A stretch of 64,000 bases of DNA from Gemmata palustris (GCF_017939745.1 NZ_JAGKQQ010000001.1:7641299-7705298), one strand, 5' to 3'. Counted from the first letter of the stretch, positions 47,633 through 56,304 are shown. Numbers and translations: made by a program. Notes: generated from the letters alone by a model not told the origin.

Positions 47633-47967
47633 CGCGACCGTTTTGCGCGAGGTAGAGGGGCGACGAATAGCGAGTTTCGTTCGCGAGGAATTTTCGTCAA
47701 CCAAGTCGGCTTTTATTAGAATATTGAAACAGTCGCCCGCCGGACGACGAATCGGGGCACAAGCATCGAAACGGCCTCGGCTGCGTTGCATTGAGGCGGG
47801 TGCCACGAGATCGAACCAGACTATTTGGCAGCCACCGCTTCCGGTACGTTTCCCATCCCTGATCGGGGTTAAGGGGCACTGGAACCACGCTGGAGTTGGC
47901 CCACCCGTCCGACCTACGGGTGGGCGTTCCGGTCGAGTGGACTCGTCGCATCGGTCGGACGATTCTT
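47633..47967. other. Intergenic region with a terminator-like hairpin
   Basis: This region probably holds the promoter of the KaiC operon, transcribed leftwards. A perfect 10-bp GC stem (47899-47908 with 47916-47925) lies 43 bases past the stop of the stress-type gene at 47968 and likely terminates it. No gene is seen. Confidence 0.6.
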
Positions 47968-48300
47968 TTACATGCGGTCGTCTCGAACCTCGGTCGGCAC
48001 GTTTACCGATCCCCCGTGCCGCCCGAACGCGCTCAGCACGCCCGCGATGTCGTCGGTGTGAGAGCACACGGCGACCAACCAGCGCCCCGCGCGGAGCTCG
48101 CCCGCGTAGTACCCGACCTCTTCGGCCGTGAACCCGGCCGCCGACCATTCGTCCGCACATTCGGGCGGCACATCGGGGCCGGCCAGGAGCCGGACGTACT
48201 CCCACTCGTGCCCGTCTACGGACAGTTGCTCGGCGGCCCGCTCGGCGCGCTCGCGCAGGTCGAACACGGCCACGAGCACTCGGCTTCTCTTGGTTGACAT
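47968..48300 (-). CDS. Small stress-type protein of unknown function
   Basis: The 110-residue product begins MSTKRSRVLVAVFDLRERAE RAAEQL with a ferredoxin-like alternation (VLVAVFDLRERAERA...GRWLVAVCSHTDDIAG) resembling general-stress/YflT-like domains, which carry a repeated beta-alpha unit. The AUG at 48300 has a strong ribosome site (gaggacgg) just upstream. Function is not known. It lies between the KaiC operon and the zinc-ribbon genes, on the same strand as the former. Confidence 0.6.
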   Translation of the reverse strand: MSTKRSRVLVAVFDLRERAERAAEQLSVDGHEWEYVRLLAGPDVPPECADEWSAAGFTAEEVGYYAGELRAGRWLVAVCSHTDDIAGVLSAFGRHGGSVNVPTEVRDDRM

Positions 48301-48527
48301 ACCGTCCTCCTCGGAATCGCCAAACCGGGACCAGAATGTCCGGTCCGGCGCTTTGAACAGGGCGCCCACGCACATGGCAGGCCCGATCCACTTTTGCCGC
48401 CGGCCCGTTCCCGATTACCTCCGCGTCGTACCAACCTTGAGGAACAGGCGAATTGAGTAAGAAAAGGCCCAGGATGTGCATATGGGCGCGTGTTGCTCGT
48501 ATCCCCGGACCCGAACAGGCACGAACC

Positions 48528-48722
48528 ATGACGCCCGATCCCGAGTCGATTCCCCCGGTCGGCATCCTGAGATGCGCGACGTGCGGGAAGATCGTGGAGT
48601 GCTCGCTCGCGGAACTACACCAGTACATTAAGGGCGGGTGGCCCGTGTGCTGTTCCGAGGTGATGACCTCCGCCGCTGCGGGCAAGAAGCCGAAGCTCGA
48701 TCCCGATAAAGGGAAGGTGTGA
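48528..48722 (+). CDS. Small zinc-ribbon protein
   Basis: A 64-residue product, MTPDPESIPPVGILRCATCG followed by KIVECSLAELHQYIKGGWPV and CCSEVM. It shares the CxxCG...GWPxCC pattern with the proteins at 42589 and 49622. The first ATG consistent with the family length is used. Zinc binding is inferred. Confidence 0.6.
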   Translation: MTPDPESIPPVGILRCATCGKIVECSLAELHQYIKGGWPVCCSEVMTSAAAGKKPKLDPDKGKV

Positions 48723-48856
48723 AATGCGGCCCCGGTAACATCCCTTGCAGCGCCGCGTGATCGGGATACATTCCTCACGTCTCCGGATAGTTCCCAAATA
48801 ACGGCGGGTCAACCACGGGACCGCCGCCAAATCCGATCACCGTGTGGAGCATCACA

Positions 48857-49144
48857 ATGGCCGACCGGGTGTACGTGGTGGGCGCGTATGTGGCGAACGA
48901 CGACCCCGAACTACGGGTCCGCGCGTTCGTGCCCTTGACGACCGAGTACCGAACCCTGGATGAAGCGGTCGCCGCGACCGAGGCCGACTTCCGGGCGAGT
49001 GGCACCCCAACGGGCGACGTCACGTTCGTCGTGTACCGCTCGGGCGGCGGAGATGCAATTGTCGAGGTGAGCCGCGGCGGACCGTTCCTGACCGCCGGCT
49101 TTTACAAAGTCGCTCTCGTTGAAGTGGGAGAGGCCGAAGCCTAG
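48857..49144 (+). CDS. Hypothetical protein
   Basis: A 95-residue acidic product, MADRVYVVGAYVANDDPELR, with an alternating beta-alpha pattern (TLDEAVAATEADFRA, FVVYRSGGGDAIVEV). I do not recognise a family. It is followed by a GC-rich hairpin (49190-49215) that may terminate transcription. Confidence 0.5.
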   Translation: MADRVYVVGAYVANDDPELRVRAFVPLTTEYRTLDEAVAATEADFRASGTPTGDVTFVVYRSGGGDAIVEVSRGGPFLTAGFYKVALVEVGEAEA

Positions 49145-49621
49145 CCGCGGCGCCGCCTGGCACGTCACTCAACCGACTTATCACGATGCGGGCCGGGGAG
49201 ATCACTCCCCGGCCCGTGTCGTTGCATTAGAAGAAGTCGGCCGGGTTGCCCCTTATGCCCGGCCGTCGGGCAGAGGTCGGAACCGCTCCAAGGTGGGGGA
49301 GCGCTCCAACGGACGCGGTTGCGGCGGAATCGCACTGAGCCGCAGGGTACTCGCGCCGAACCCCATGACAGTGGCTGGCCATGAACGATTGAGCCCCTCA
49401 CCCCTGTCACCGGGCGGCCCGTGAGGGCAGTGAATAGTAGGCGGCGTCACGCGCGAAGATGGAACTGTTGGCCGGTAATCGAAAACTTGTCCTACCGCTA
49501 TTGTGCGGCGGCGCGGGGCTGTTACTTTTAACTCTCGCCCGTGAAGGGGACGTGCGATACAGCGCCGGTGTGTGGACCCCGCCGGCGCTGTTCTTTTCAT
49601 TCCTTTGCGCGGGAAGGTAAG
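49145..49621. other. Intergenic region with two terminator-like hairpins
   Basis: A 10-bp perfect stem at 49190-49199/49206-49215 lies 45 bases after the preceding stop. A second 10-bp perfect stem at 49559-49568/49582-49591, followed by tctttt, is a good rho-independent terminator on the plus strand, but no protein gene ends before it. A small RNA between about 49,430 and 49,600 would explain it; I found no gene. Confidence 0.5.
49559..49597 (+). terminator. Intrinsic terminator
   Basis: Stem acagcgccgg/ccggcgctgt with a 13-base loop, followed by TCTTTT. It is on the plus strand just before the zinc-ribbon gene at 49622. Confidence 0.7.
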
Positions 49622-49834
49622 ATGGCCCGACCAAGTGCCAATCGGAAGGCACCGGATCTCTTGGCACCGGATTGTCACTTGTGGTGCCCCAGGTGCGGGC
49701 ACCAGTGGCTCATCACCGACCAGGAGCGTCGGAATTACACACGGGCCACATGGCCGCAGTGCTGTGGGAGGAGAAGGTGCTGCCTACCGGTTCAAGGGCC
49801 GGGAATAAATCCGACCGGAACCGCAGCCGCTTAA
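49622..49834 (+). CDS. Small zinc-ribbon protein
   Basis: The 70-residue product begins MARPSANRKAPDLLAPDCHL with WCPRCGHQWLITDQERRNYT and RATWPQCCGRRR. It has the CxxCG...WPxCC pattern seen at 42589 and 48528. The C-terminus (PVQGPGINPTGTAAA) is compatible with the 42589 peptide (PDAPGIKRYGYS). A ribosome site (gggaagg) is about 6 bases upstream. Zinc binding is inferred. Confidence 0.6.
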   Translation: MARPSANRKAPDLLAPDCHLWCPRCGHQWLITDQERRNYTRATWPQCCGRRRCCLPVQGPGINPTGTAAA

Positions 49835-49874
49835 ACCTGTCGCGAGATCGCTGACTCGACCCCGTTCCCGCACG

Positions 49875-50540
49875 CTACCCCTTGCCCAGCACCAAGTCTA
49901 CGACCCAGCACCCGCGCACGTGCGGACCAGGACCGCGGCAGTGATCGAGCACGTCGGCGCTGTCGCACCCGGCGTCCTGGAGCGCGTCCGCCAGAATCGG
50001 CATCGCGCCGAAGTCGCGCGACTCGTACATCTGCGCCGCCAGCGCAACCGCGGTAGAGGTGCGACAGGAAGGGGAGAAAGTGACGGGACGGAACGGGTTC
50101 CCGAAGATGCAGCGAGCGATAACGGTAGTGGCACGTCGATACTCCTCTCCCCGCGCGTCGAACGCCCCGGGCGGACTAAATTCTTGATGCAGCGCGGCCC
50201 ACCGACCGTGTCCCGAAAGCGTCCGGGTAGCGGCTCGGACTACAATTCCAATGGGATCGTCCGGGCGGTTGATCTCAAAGTGGGTAGTGAGCTTCTGCCC
50301 TTCCATCTGCAAGTACCGGACTTCTTCGTCGAAGACCTCATCTTCAGCCAGACGCTCGGCCCTGTCGACGACCGCCCTGAGCAAATTGGACGGCCATACG
50401 TTCGACCATTGCCGACTGCACGCAACTGCCAGCAGCCTCAGTTTCCGCTCGGATCGACGTGGGAACTCCATCGTCCGGCTAATCCAAAAACGGTATGTCC
50501 CATTGTCCCATTCCTCGGCGAAACGCTGATCCTCGGTCAT
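49875..50540 (-). CDS. GNPFRPV-family protein (intact copy)
   Basis: This 221-residue protein begins MTEDQRFAEEWDNGTYRFWI, with ERKLRLLAVACSRQWSNVWP in the first half, and ends CIFGNPFRPVTFSPSCRTST...MPILADALQDAGCDSADVLD...PHVRGCWVVDLVLGKG. It is the only one of three paralogues in the window with an unbroken frame. The family is typical of Gemmata-like genomes; I know no assigned function. ATG 50540 is used because the preceding residues to 50666 are atypical. Confidence 0.8.
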   Translation of the reverse strand: MTEDQRFAEEWDNGTYRFWISRTMEFPRRSERKLRLLAVACSRQWSNVWPSNLLRAVVDRAERLAEDEVFDEEVRYLQMEGQKLTTHFEINRPDDPIGIVVRAATRTLSGHGRWAALHQEFSPPGAFDARGEEYRRATTVIARCIFGNPFRPVTFSPSCRTSTAVALAAQMYESRDFGAMPILADALQDAGCDSADVLDHCRGPGPHVRGCWVVDLVLGKG

Positions 50541-50684
50541 CGGTCGCTCCCTGAAACCGGTTCCAGCACGGCCGATCCGGCGGCCGATGCGAGCGCGAAC
50601 GCCACCTGACTGGCACCCGTCCACTTTCGCCGCGGTTTCCTTTTGGTACGCTCGGGAGGCGCTCACCCGAACGAGGTCAACAAC

Positions 50685-51005
50685 ATGCCCGAAGTTACCA
50701 TCCGCGTCTCAAGGTACATCGGCGACGGTATCGAAGAGCCCCACTACTACTACCGATCCGTGGGGCTCCGCGCGAAAGGCGTGTACCAGGAGCGCGACAC
50801 CGAGGAAATAACGGTGCAAGTGCCCGAGAGCGCGAAGTGCCACCGGAACGAGGGGGAAGACGACAAGTGGGAGATCACCCTTTTGGAGAACGGCCCGTGG
50901 ATCGGGGAGAGGTTCTTGCTCACGGCTCAGAATCTTTTCCACGTAGCGGCAACCACGCGACACGACTGCAAAATCCTTCGCAGCGTACTCCTGCCGCCCG
51001 CCTGA
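50685..51005 (+). CDS. Hypothetical protein
   Basis: The 106-residue product begins MPEVTIRVSRYIGDGIEEPH and contains several beta-strand-like stretches and two Cys residues (CHRNEGEDDKWEITLL, HDCKIL). I do not recognise a family. It is the first gene of the mobile-element core, convergent with the small-gene operon ending at 51038. Confidence 0.5.
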   Translation: MPEVTIRVSRYIGDGIEEPHYYYRSVGLRAKGVYQERDTEEITVQVPESAKCHRNEGEDDKWEITLLENGPWIGERFLLTAQNLFHVAATTRHDCKILRSVLLPPA

Positions 51006-51037
51006 AAGTGCGCTCAGGCGCTTCAGTGCCGTGCGGT

Positions 51038-51322
51038 TCACAGGAACTTCCTCAACGCGGGAGAGCACACGGGTCGGAGGATCGCGAGCACCCGGTCCAG
51101 GTCCGCGCCACTCATCCGCGTGAGGTCGAACGTTACGGCTCCGCACGCTCCGCACTGCGACCACGTTCCCTGCATCAATCGGTCCAACTCGGCCGCGTCC
51201 GCGGCGCTCAGCGGGCCGAGGGCGTCGCCACCATGCTCCCGATCGGCGCGCCGGGTACGGCACCTCGGGCACGGCAGTTCGCTCACGCGCTTCACCAACT
51301 TTGCGAGACGGCTCCGGTTCAC
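51038..51322 (-). CDS. Small zinc-ribbon protein, mobile-element operon
   Basis: A 94-residue product from GTG 51322 with two CxxC pairs (PCPRCRTRRAD...SQCGACGAVTFD), a central helix AADAAELDRLMQGTW, and a C-terminal Arg/Leu-rich helix. The start codon overlaps the stop of the upstream gene (GTGA), so translation is coupled. Function is unknown; zinc binding is likely. Confidence 0.55.
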   Translation of the reverse strand: MNRSRLAKLVKRVSELPCPRCRTRRADREHGGDALGPLSAADAAELDRLMQGTWSQCGACGAVTFDLTRMSGADLDRVLAILRPVCSPALRKFL

Positions 51323-51567
51323 GGCACGAGCTCCACACCGCGCGCATCGACCAGGACGCCGTCCGGCCCGCGGACGACCTCGACCTCTTCGATGACTTCG
51401 ATGCCGCACCCCAGCGCGCCACAGAGCGGGCACCGGTCGGCCTCGGTGATTTCGTAGGGCGCTCCGTAGCGCCGCTGGGTGCGAATTACGCAGGTCTGCC
51501 CGGGCACGCACCGGGGCGGTGCCGCGAGTACCCGATCGAGCCGGCCCGCGAGGTTCTTGATGCTCAC
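51319..51567 (-). CDS. Small zinc-ribbon protein, mobile-element operon
   Basis: The 82-residue product MSIKNLAGRLDRVLAAPPRC has a C4 candidate (CVIRTQ, RCPLCGALGCG) and an acidic C-terminus (VIEEVEVVRGPDGVLVDARG). Its GTG start overlaps the stop of the frameshifted gene upstream, and its stop overlaps the next start. It begins MSIK like the upstream gene product (MSIKAMVRR), suggesting duplication. Confidence 0.5.
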   Translation of the reverse strand: MSIKNLAGRLDRVLAAPPRCVPGQTCVIRTQRRYGAPYEITEADRCPLCGALGCGIEVIEEVEVVRGPDGVLVDARGVELVP

Positions 51568-51835
51568 AACGGGACTCCTGCGGGGTCGGCGACCTCAACG
51601 ATCTCTTCCACGAGTTCGAGCAGGTACTTGCCGCCGCACGTCGGGCACCGTGAGACGAGTTTGACCGGGGTTGCATCATCGACCCGGCCGCCGTCGTCGG
51701 CCCAGCGGTCCGCGTCCGGCTGATCGGACGGGTCGGACCAAGGCTTGCCGCTCGGGGTCGTCGCGCACGCGCACCACCCCGCGGGAGTTTGGTGACGAGT
51801 TGCTTCGCGCGCCGGACCATTGCTTTGATGCTCAT
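51564..51835 (-). pseudogene. Small zinc-ribbon protein, one frameshift
   Basis: ATG 51835 overlaps the preceding stop (ATGA) and encodes MSIKAMVRRAKQLVTKLP. The natural continuation, GKPWSDPSDQPDADRWADDG and LVSRCPTCGGKYLLELVEEI ending in VADPAGVPL, lies in another frame after the C-run near 51780. One missing base would restore it. The terminal stop overlaps the next start. Confidence 0.55.
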
Positions 51836-52224
51836 TGCTTTGCGATCCACTCGAGGCGCTGCTCCAGTTCCTCGAACTTGGCTTTGAGTTCCGCGATCTC
51901 CATCACCTTCAGCCCGTGGCTCAGGATCTCACTCGCAGCCCGCAGCTTGATGCCCTCGGTCTCGCTCCCCAATAGCTCGCGGAGCGTTTTGGCCGCGGCG
52001 CCCATCGCGTCGGCCAGTTCGCCACAGGCCCGGCCGATCATCTGGCCCCGGAGGTCCGCGACCATCGCCCGGAACTGCGGGTTCTGCATGCGGCGCCGGG
52101 TCGTTCGTTCCGCCACTCCGGTCGCTTCGGCGGCTTCCTTGAGCGTCTTCCCGGCTGCGATCTGCGCCGCCAGCGCCTCATCCGCCCCGGACCGGCCCTC
52201 ACGCTTGTTCTTGTCGCTCGCCAT
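51832..52224 (-). CDS. Phage-type HTH protein (terminase-small-subunit-like)
   Basis: The 130-residue protein has an N-terminal helix-turn-helix (AAGKTLKEAAEATGVAERTT RRRM, about residues 24-46) with a recognition helix ending in Arg-rich residues, then long helices ending in a coiled coil (VMEIAELKAKFEELEQRLEW). This layout is common in phage small terminase subunits and related DNA-binding proteins of planctomycete mobile elements. No large terminase is in the window, so a packaging role is doubtful; a regulatory role is equally possible. Confidence 0.6.
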   Translation of the reverse strand: MASDKNKREGRSGADEALAAQIAAGKTLKEAAEATGVAERTTRRRMQNPQFRAMVADLRGQMIGRACGELADAMGAAAKTLRELLGSETEGIKLRAASEILSHGLKVMEIAELKAKFEELEQRLEWIAKQ

Positions 52225-52442
52225 CAGCTGTCTTCCTTTCCGGCTGATGGCATTGCGTTTTCGGCCCCCGCGCGGTCGGCCGCGATAACGTCTTGTTCCA
52301 GCTCCAGCACCGACTTACCGGCCGCTGCGAGCACGGTGAGCATCAGCTGCACGTTGATCTCCGCACCGCGCGCGAGGTCCGCGACCAGCGACTCGTAAAC
52401 CCCGATTGTCGTCGCGATGGTGGTCAAGGCTGGTGCCCTCAT
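52224..52442 (-). CDS. Small helical protein, mobile-element operon
   Basis: The 72-residue product starts MRAPALTTIATTIGVYESLV; a GGGAGT site lies 8 bases upstream of the ATG. It is helical (ADLARGAEINVQLMLTVLAA) without a recognised motif. Its stop shares one base with the next gene's ATG. It may be a partner of the HTH protein. Confidence 0.45.
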   Translation of the reverse strand: MRAPALTTIATTIGVYESLVADLARGAEINVQLMLTVLAAAGKSVLELEQDVIAADRAGAENAMPSAGKEDS

Positions 52443-52528
52443 GGTGTCTACTCCCATCATCGGCGCGATCCCGGAATGCGCGAGGGGGAGAAGTGCCGGT
52501 TCGCAAAGTTCGGGTACAGATCTGCACC

Positions 52529-52732
52529 CTAATTTTTGGCCGGCTTCGGTGGACGGGGTGGGAGCTCGCGGAGCGGGCGCTCGAGGCCACTGCACCGGTA
52601 CCCGCATCGGTCGCACCGGCGGTACCGGACTACCATGTTCGCGGCCGGGCGCATGGTCTTGTACACGATCAGCGGCGCGCCCTTGCACGTCACGCACGTA
52701 AACGCCGCGGGCGGGGTCTCGGGTTCGGTCAC
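52529..52732 (-). CDS. Small zinc-ribbon protein
   Basis: The 67-residue product, GTG start, reads MTEPETPPAAFTCVTCKGAP with a second pair RRCDRCGYRCSG, so two CxxC knuckles about 30 residues apart and a Pro-rich end. The pattern suggests a zinc ribbon. It is 87 bases upstream of the 52442 start. Confidence 0.5.
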   Translation of the reverse strand: MTEPETPPAAFTCVTCKGAPLIVYKTMRPAANMVVRYRRCDRCGYRCSGLERPLRELPPRPPKPAKN

Positions 52733-52813
52733 GGTGGAATCTCGTCGGTATTGCTAGTCGGTGTTCGTCAGGATCGCGGCGGCCAGATAGTTCGCTGTCA
52801 CTGGCAGGACGAT

Positions 52814-52966
52814 TCAACCGGGTTCGCGCCCGCGGTCGGGGATCGAGCAGTTCGCCTCAGCACGGTTCGCGTACCGGCCGGCGCGGACCCAGCGGCCACT
52901 CGGGAGAAGTCGCCAAACCTGGAACAGCGTCGGTTGCGGGACTGTCTTGGCGGGTGTTGCGACCAC
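52814..52966 (-). CDS. Possible small protein
   Basis: A 50-residue frame from GTG 52966 reads MVATPAKTVPQPTLFQVWRL then LPSGRWVRAGRYANRAEANC, which looks protein-like. The start and ribosome site are weak. It lies just downstream of the primase-helicase gene. Confidence 0.35.
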   Translation of the reverse strand: MVATPAKTVPQPTLFQVWRLLPSGRWVRAGRYANRAEANCSIPDRGREPG

Positions 52967-53005
52967 AGTAATAATCTCGTTGCGATTTTTGTTAGAGCGA
53001 TTGCT

Positions 53006-53115
53006 GGCACGGGTTGGCACGCGTGCCGGACTAACACAGCGCCTATATGAGTCATTGAGTGAAAAGAGTTTCTTCCAATGGCTGCGTTGGATTGGCACGC
53101 GTGCCAACCCGTGCC
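53006..53115. repeat. Inverted 22-bp repeats with internal palindromes (iteron-like)
   Basis: The 22-base segment at 53006-53027 is the exact reverse complement of 53094-53115. Each contains the perfect palindrome ggcacgcgtgcc. The second copy lies inside the 3' end of the primase-helicase frame. Position beside the replication gene suggests an origin or an operator. Confidence 0.55.
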
Positions 53116-55690
53116 ACGTCTTCTTCTCCCCAGTCATCACGCGGGCGCAACCCGATTCCCCGGTACAATCTGACCCGCAGGCCATTCTTTCTTGGCTGTG
53201 TTAGAACGATGTGAGGCTTTGCGGCGCGGAGATCGCGCCCGAACAGGTTCTCGGCCCCGGGCTCCCGGTTGCGCTGGTCGTTCCAGTTCTTCCACGACTC
53301 GAACAATTCGGCAACGTGCACCTCGCATTCGGGGCCGACGGCACAGCGCTCGCGGATGAAGGCCCGAATGGGCGACGAGAGATCCTCGAGCTCGCGCTGG
53401 TAGTGGTCCGCAGCCTCGTTCCTTGTGAACGACATGCCCTGGCAGCGGAGTCTGACGAACCCGCGTGCGGCCCAGGCCAGGATCGAGGGCATTTCGGCCG
53501 CGATCTTCGCTTTCAATCCCTTGTCCTCTTTGCCGAGAAATGAGTTCGGTAGGCTCAGGACGTGGAACCGACTGGCGAGCGCCCCCGAGGCATCGGGCAG
53601 GCGTGGGATCTCGTTCGTGGCGAGAATGAACCGGACCTTTAGCCGCGTGGTGATACGCGGCTTGTTCTTCCGGTTCACCGTCTGCGGATCTTCGCCCGAG
53701 ATCGACAACAGACGTTCGACCACGTTCGCGAGATCAGTGCGGCCCGACAGACGCGCGTCGGGTACGACGGCGATGCGTTTACCTAGGAGCGATTCGAGGC
53801 CAAAGTTTTCGCCCAAACTGGCGAAAGTTGTGGACGCGACGTTGTACGCCCCCACCAGTTCCCCCAGCACGTGCAACACCGTCCCTTTGCCGCTCCGCGG
53901 CGGACCGACAAGCAGCAGGATTTTTTGGGCGCTCGTGTCGGCACTGAGTGCGTAACCGAGCCATTCCTGCAGCCCCAGGATCGAAGGGGAGTCGCCGTTG
54001 AACCATTCCTTGAGGCACTACATCCACAGGGTGGGTTCCGATTGTTCCTCGGCCGGCACAGTGAAGGGCAGCGCGTTGAAGGTGAATAGCCGCGGCGTTG
54101 GAGGCTCGAACGGTCCGCGGCCGGCCGCGATGTCACCGATCGTGAATAACCCGTTGGGTGCGGCCACTACTTCGGTCACGCGCTGGGATTCGTCGCCCCA
54201 CAACCAGAACGGCGCGTCGATCCCGCTGTCGGGATGATTAACCAAGCCGGACAGATTCACCCGCACGTCGCCTTTGGTCTTGCCCGTGACCGGGAAGATG
54301 GTCGGCGGCTTGAGTTCTTTTTTCCCGTCGGATGCCGCTTCCGCTGCGGCTTTACGAGCAGGCATGTCCGCGACGAACACTTCTCGACAATGGCGAGCAA
54401 TGCGCGCGTCCAGGTCCGAATCCGGGACCGGGCGCCACGCCGTCTCCCACGCGTGGTACTCGTCGCACCACTGAACGATCGTCGGGTGCCCTTCTGGGGT
54501 GCGTGACGCATCCACGAGCAGACGGGCGAGACGGAACGGGTCATTCCACTGCTCACCTTCTTCGGGCTTTGGGATGCAGACTTCGTGCGCGGCATCCTCC
54601 AGAGTGCTGCCAGCTGGAGCGGTTGCAGCATCAGCACGGTACGCGCTACCGACCGTCGGCCGGGCGCGCGGCTGGTAGGTATCTTTCGTGCTCGCAATCG
54701 CTTTGGCGATCGTCCGCGATCGGTATTCAGGGCGCGTGGTCCACTTCTTGCGCTCGCCCAGTTTGGACTGGTTGAACACAGACTCTATGCGGCCGGCGTC
54801 CTTATCGAACCAGAATGCGAGGTGGCAGCATAGGGCCAGGTCCGCATCGGATTGTGACTTGTAGGCACTGGCTTCGCCGTCGTAAAGCGCCCGGATCTTG
54901 GACCCGTTCTTCGGGTTCTCGAGCATGAGGCGGAGGACGTCACACCCCGCGGGTGGCACATGGGTGCCCGCGGTCGCGCGCCTGGATTCGGGTTTCGGCG
55001 CAGCGGGTTCAATATCAGGTGCGAGCAGTTCGGTAACAAGCCGTTCGCCCTCGGCCTGGCAATCAGCAACTGCTTCGCCCGCTAGTACCTCAGACGTGAC
55101 CGTGAAGAATCGCCCCCGCGTATAAATCTCGACATCAAGTACCGTGTTCTTGCCGCCCGTCTTGAGCCCCAGCGCATCAAGCGCCGAGGTGAGGTCGGCC
55201 CGGAAGAACAGCTTGTACCCGGTCCCGGTGGGCGAGCGCTCTGCGTAGGTCGGGAACCGCTCGAGCAGGGACCGGCCGAGTGCCGTCATCGAGCCTTGAT
55301 GAAAGCACCCGTCCACGTCCACACCGGACCATCCATCGCCGAGAAAGAAGCCGAGACCGGCGAAGCTGCGTTCACCAGTACCGCCGGCCGAGTCGGATGT
55401 GCCGCGATAGGCCGCAAGCGCGTCCGCAAAGGCGGCCCAAGTGGCCGGGTTAGTGGAGGACGCATTGCGCCCGTCGAGCTGGCGTGGAACTTTGGTCCAA
55501 CGGCCCTGCTTGGGGCTGCGATCCCAGGACCACACACACCAGCGCGCCGCCCGGCGCATCTCGGGGGGATGCCCTTGGGGTCGATGGGGAGCAGCTCCGG
55601 GCGCCCGGCCGTAAGGATACGCGCTTTAAGGTCACGGGCCGCCCGGCGGATCGTGTCATCGTCGCTGCCCGGAGTCGGTTCAACGGTCAT
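53052..55690 (-). CDS. Primase-polymerase/D5-type helicase, interrupted by an amber stop and a frameshift
   Basis: The gene encodes a mobile-element replication protein of about 880 residues. The N-terminus MTVEPTPGSDDDTIRRAARD runs to a run of six C near 55,566, where one base appears missing. The main frame then continues as a prim-pol-like domain (AGLGFFLGDGWSGVDVDGCF, TGTGYKLFFRADL) and a D5_N-like region. A TAG at 54018-54020 interrupts the frame, and coding resumes in the same frame with CLKEWFNGDSPSILGLQEWL and Walker A VGPPRSGKGTV, then a SF3-type helicase ending at 53052. No ATG, GTG or TTG lies between the TAG and the Walker motif, so reinitiation would lose the P-loop. Confidence 0.75.
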
Positions 55691-55852
55691 TACCGGCCTC
55701 CTGGGGCCATGCCCAGCCGGCAAGCGTCGGAGTGTCGGGTATCATGTAAGCACTCTCGGAAACCGTCAGTTTCGTACCTGGCGGTGGATGCTCGGTTGTC
55801 TTGGCGTGCTGGTCGGATTCAGATGACCCGCAGTGGGTCGTCGCATTTCACG

Positions 55853-56095
55853 TCACTTGTAAAACTCAATCACGTCGTTTTGCCGCTTCGTTCGTTTCAC
55901 TGCCTTGATTTCCGGTTGGGGCGTGCGCGCCAGCTCGAAGACCTCGAGCGCGGCCGTAGAGATGCGCCAGCGCGGGCGCTTCGATCGGGCGCCCCGCGAA
56001 ACGTTGACGGCCTTGAGTTCGGCAATCGCGATCCAGGCGAGGACGGTTGCCTGAGAGACACCGAAACGGCGCGCGACTTCGGAGACGGTCAGCAT
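55853..56095 (-). CDS. Excisionase/MerR-like HTH protein
   Basis: The 80-residue protein begins MLTVSEVARRFGVSQATVLA, the start of a winged HTH of the excisionase/MerR kind, followed by a basic stretch (RGARSKRPRWR). Such proteins direct excision with a tyrosine integrase, which is present at 57173. Its start overlaps the upstream gene's stop by a few bases. Confidence 0.65.
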   Translation of the reverse strand: MLTVSEVARRFGVSQATVLAWIAIAELKAVNVSRGARSKRPRWRISTAALEVFELARTPQPEIKAVKRTKRQNDVIEFYK

Positions 56096-56304
56096 GAGGC
56101 CGCCTCCGTCTTCTGATCGCGGATGTAGCCAGCGGCCAACAGCGCCGCACGAATGGCCGGCTCATCGGATTCAGCGAAAACGCGGAACCGATCGACCTTG
56201 ATGTGCGGCACTTGTCCCCGTTCCGCGAGCCGGAACAAGTGGTGCGGAGAAGCGCCAACTCTCAGGGCCGTCACACCCAACATGTGGAACTTGTTGCTGC
56301 TCAT
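56089..56304 (-). CDS. Small MerR-like DNA-binding protein
   Basis: The 71-residue product, MSSNKFHMLGVTALRVGASP, contains HHLFRLAERGQVPHIKVDRF, which resembles the helix-turn-helix plus wing of excisionase-family proteins. It overlaps the next gene (55853-56095). The pair may act together as recombination directionality factors or regulators. Confidence 0.55.
   Translation of the reverse strand: MSSNKFHMLGVTALRVGASPHHLFRLAERGQVPHIKVDRFRVFAESDEPAIRAALLAAGYIRDQKTEAASC

Noticed and set aside
49253-49702. 149-residue minus-strand frame
   Set aside because: Overlaps terminator hairpins and the zinc-ribbon gene; composition is random.
49735-49834. Frameshift in the 49622 zinc-ribbon gene
   Set aside because: An alternative frame is open, but the unshifted C-terminus matches the 42589 peptide, so no frameshift is called.
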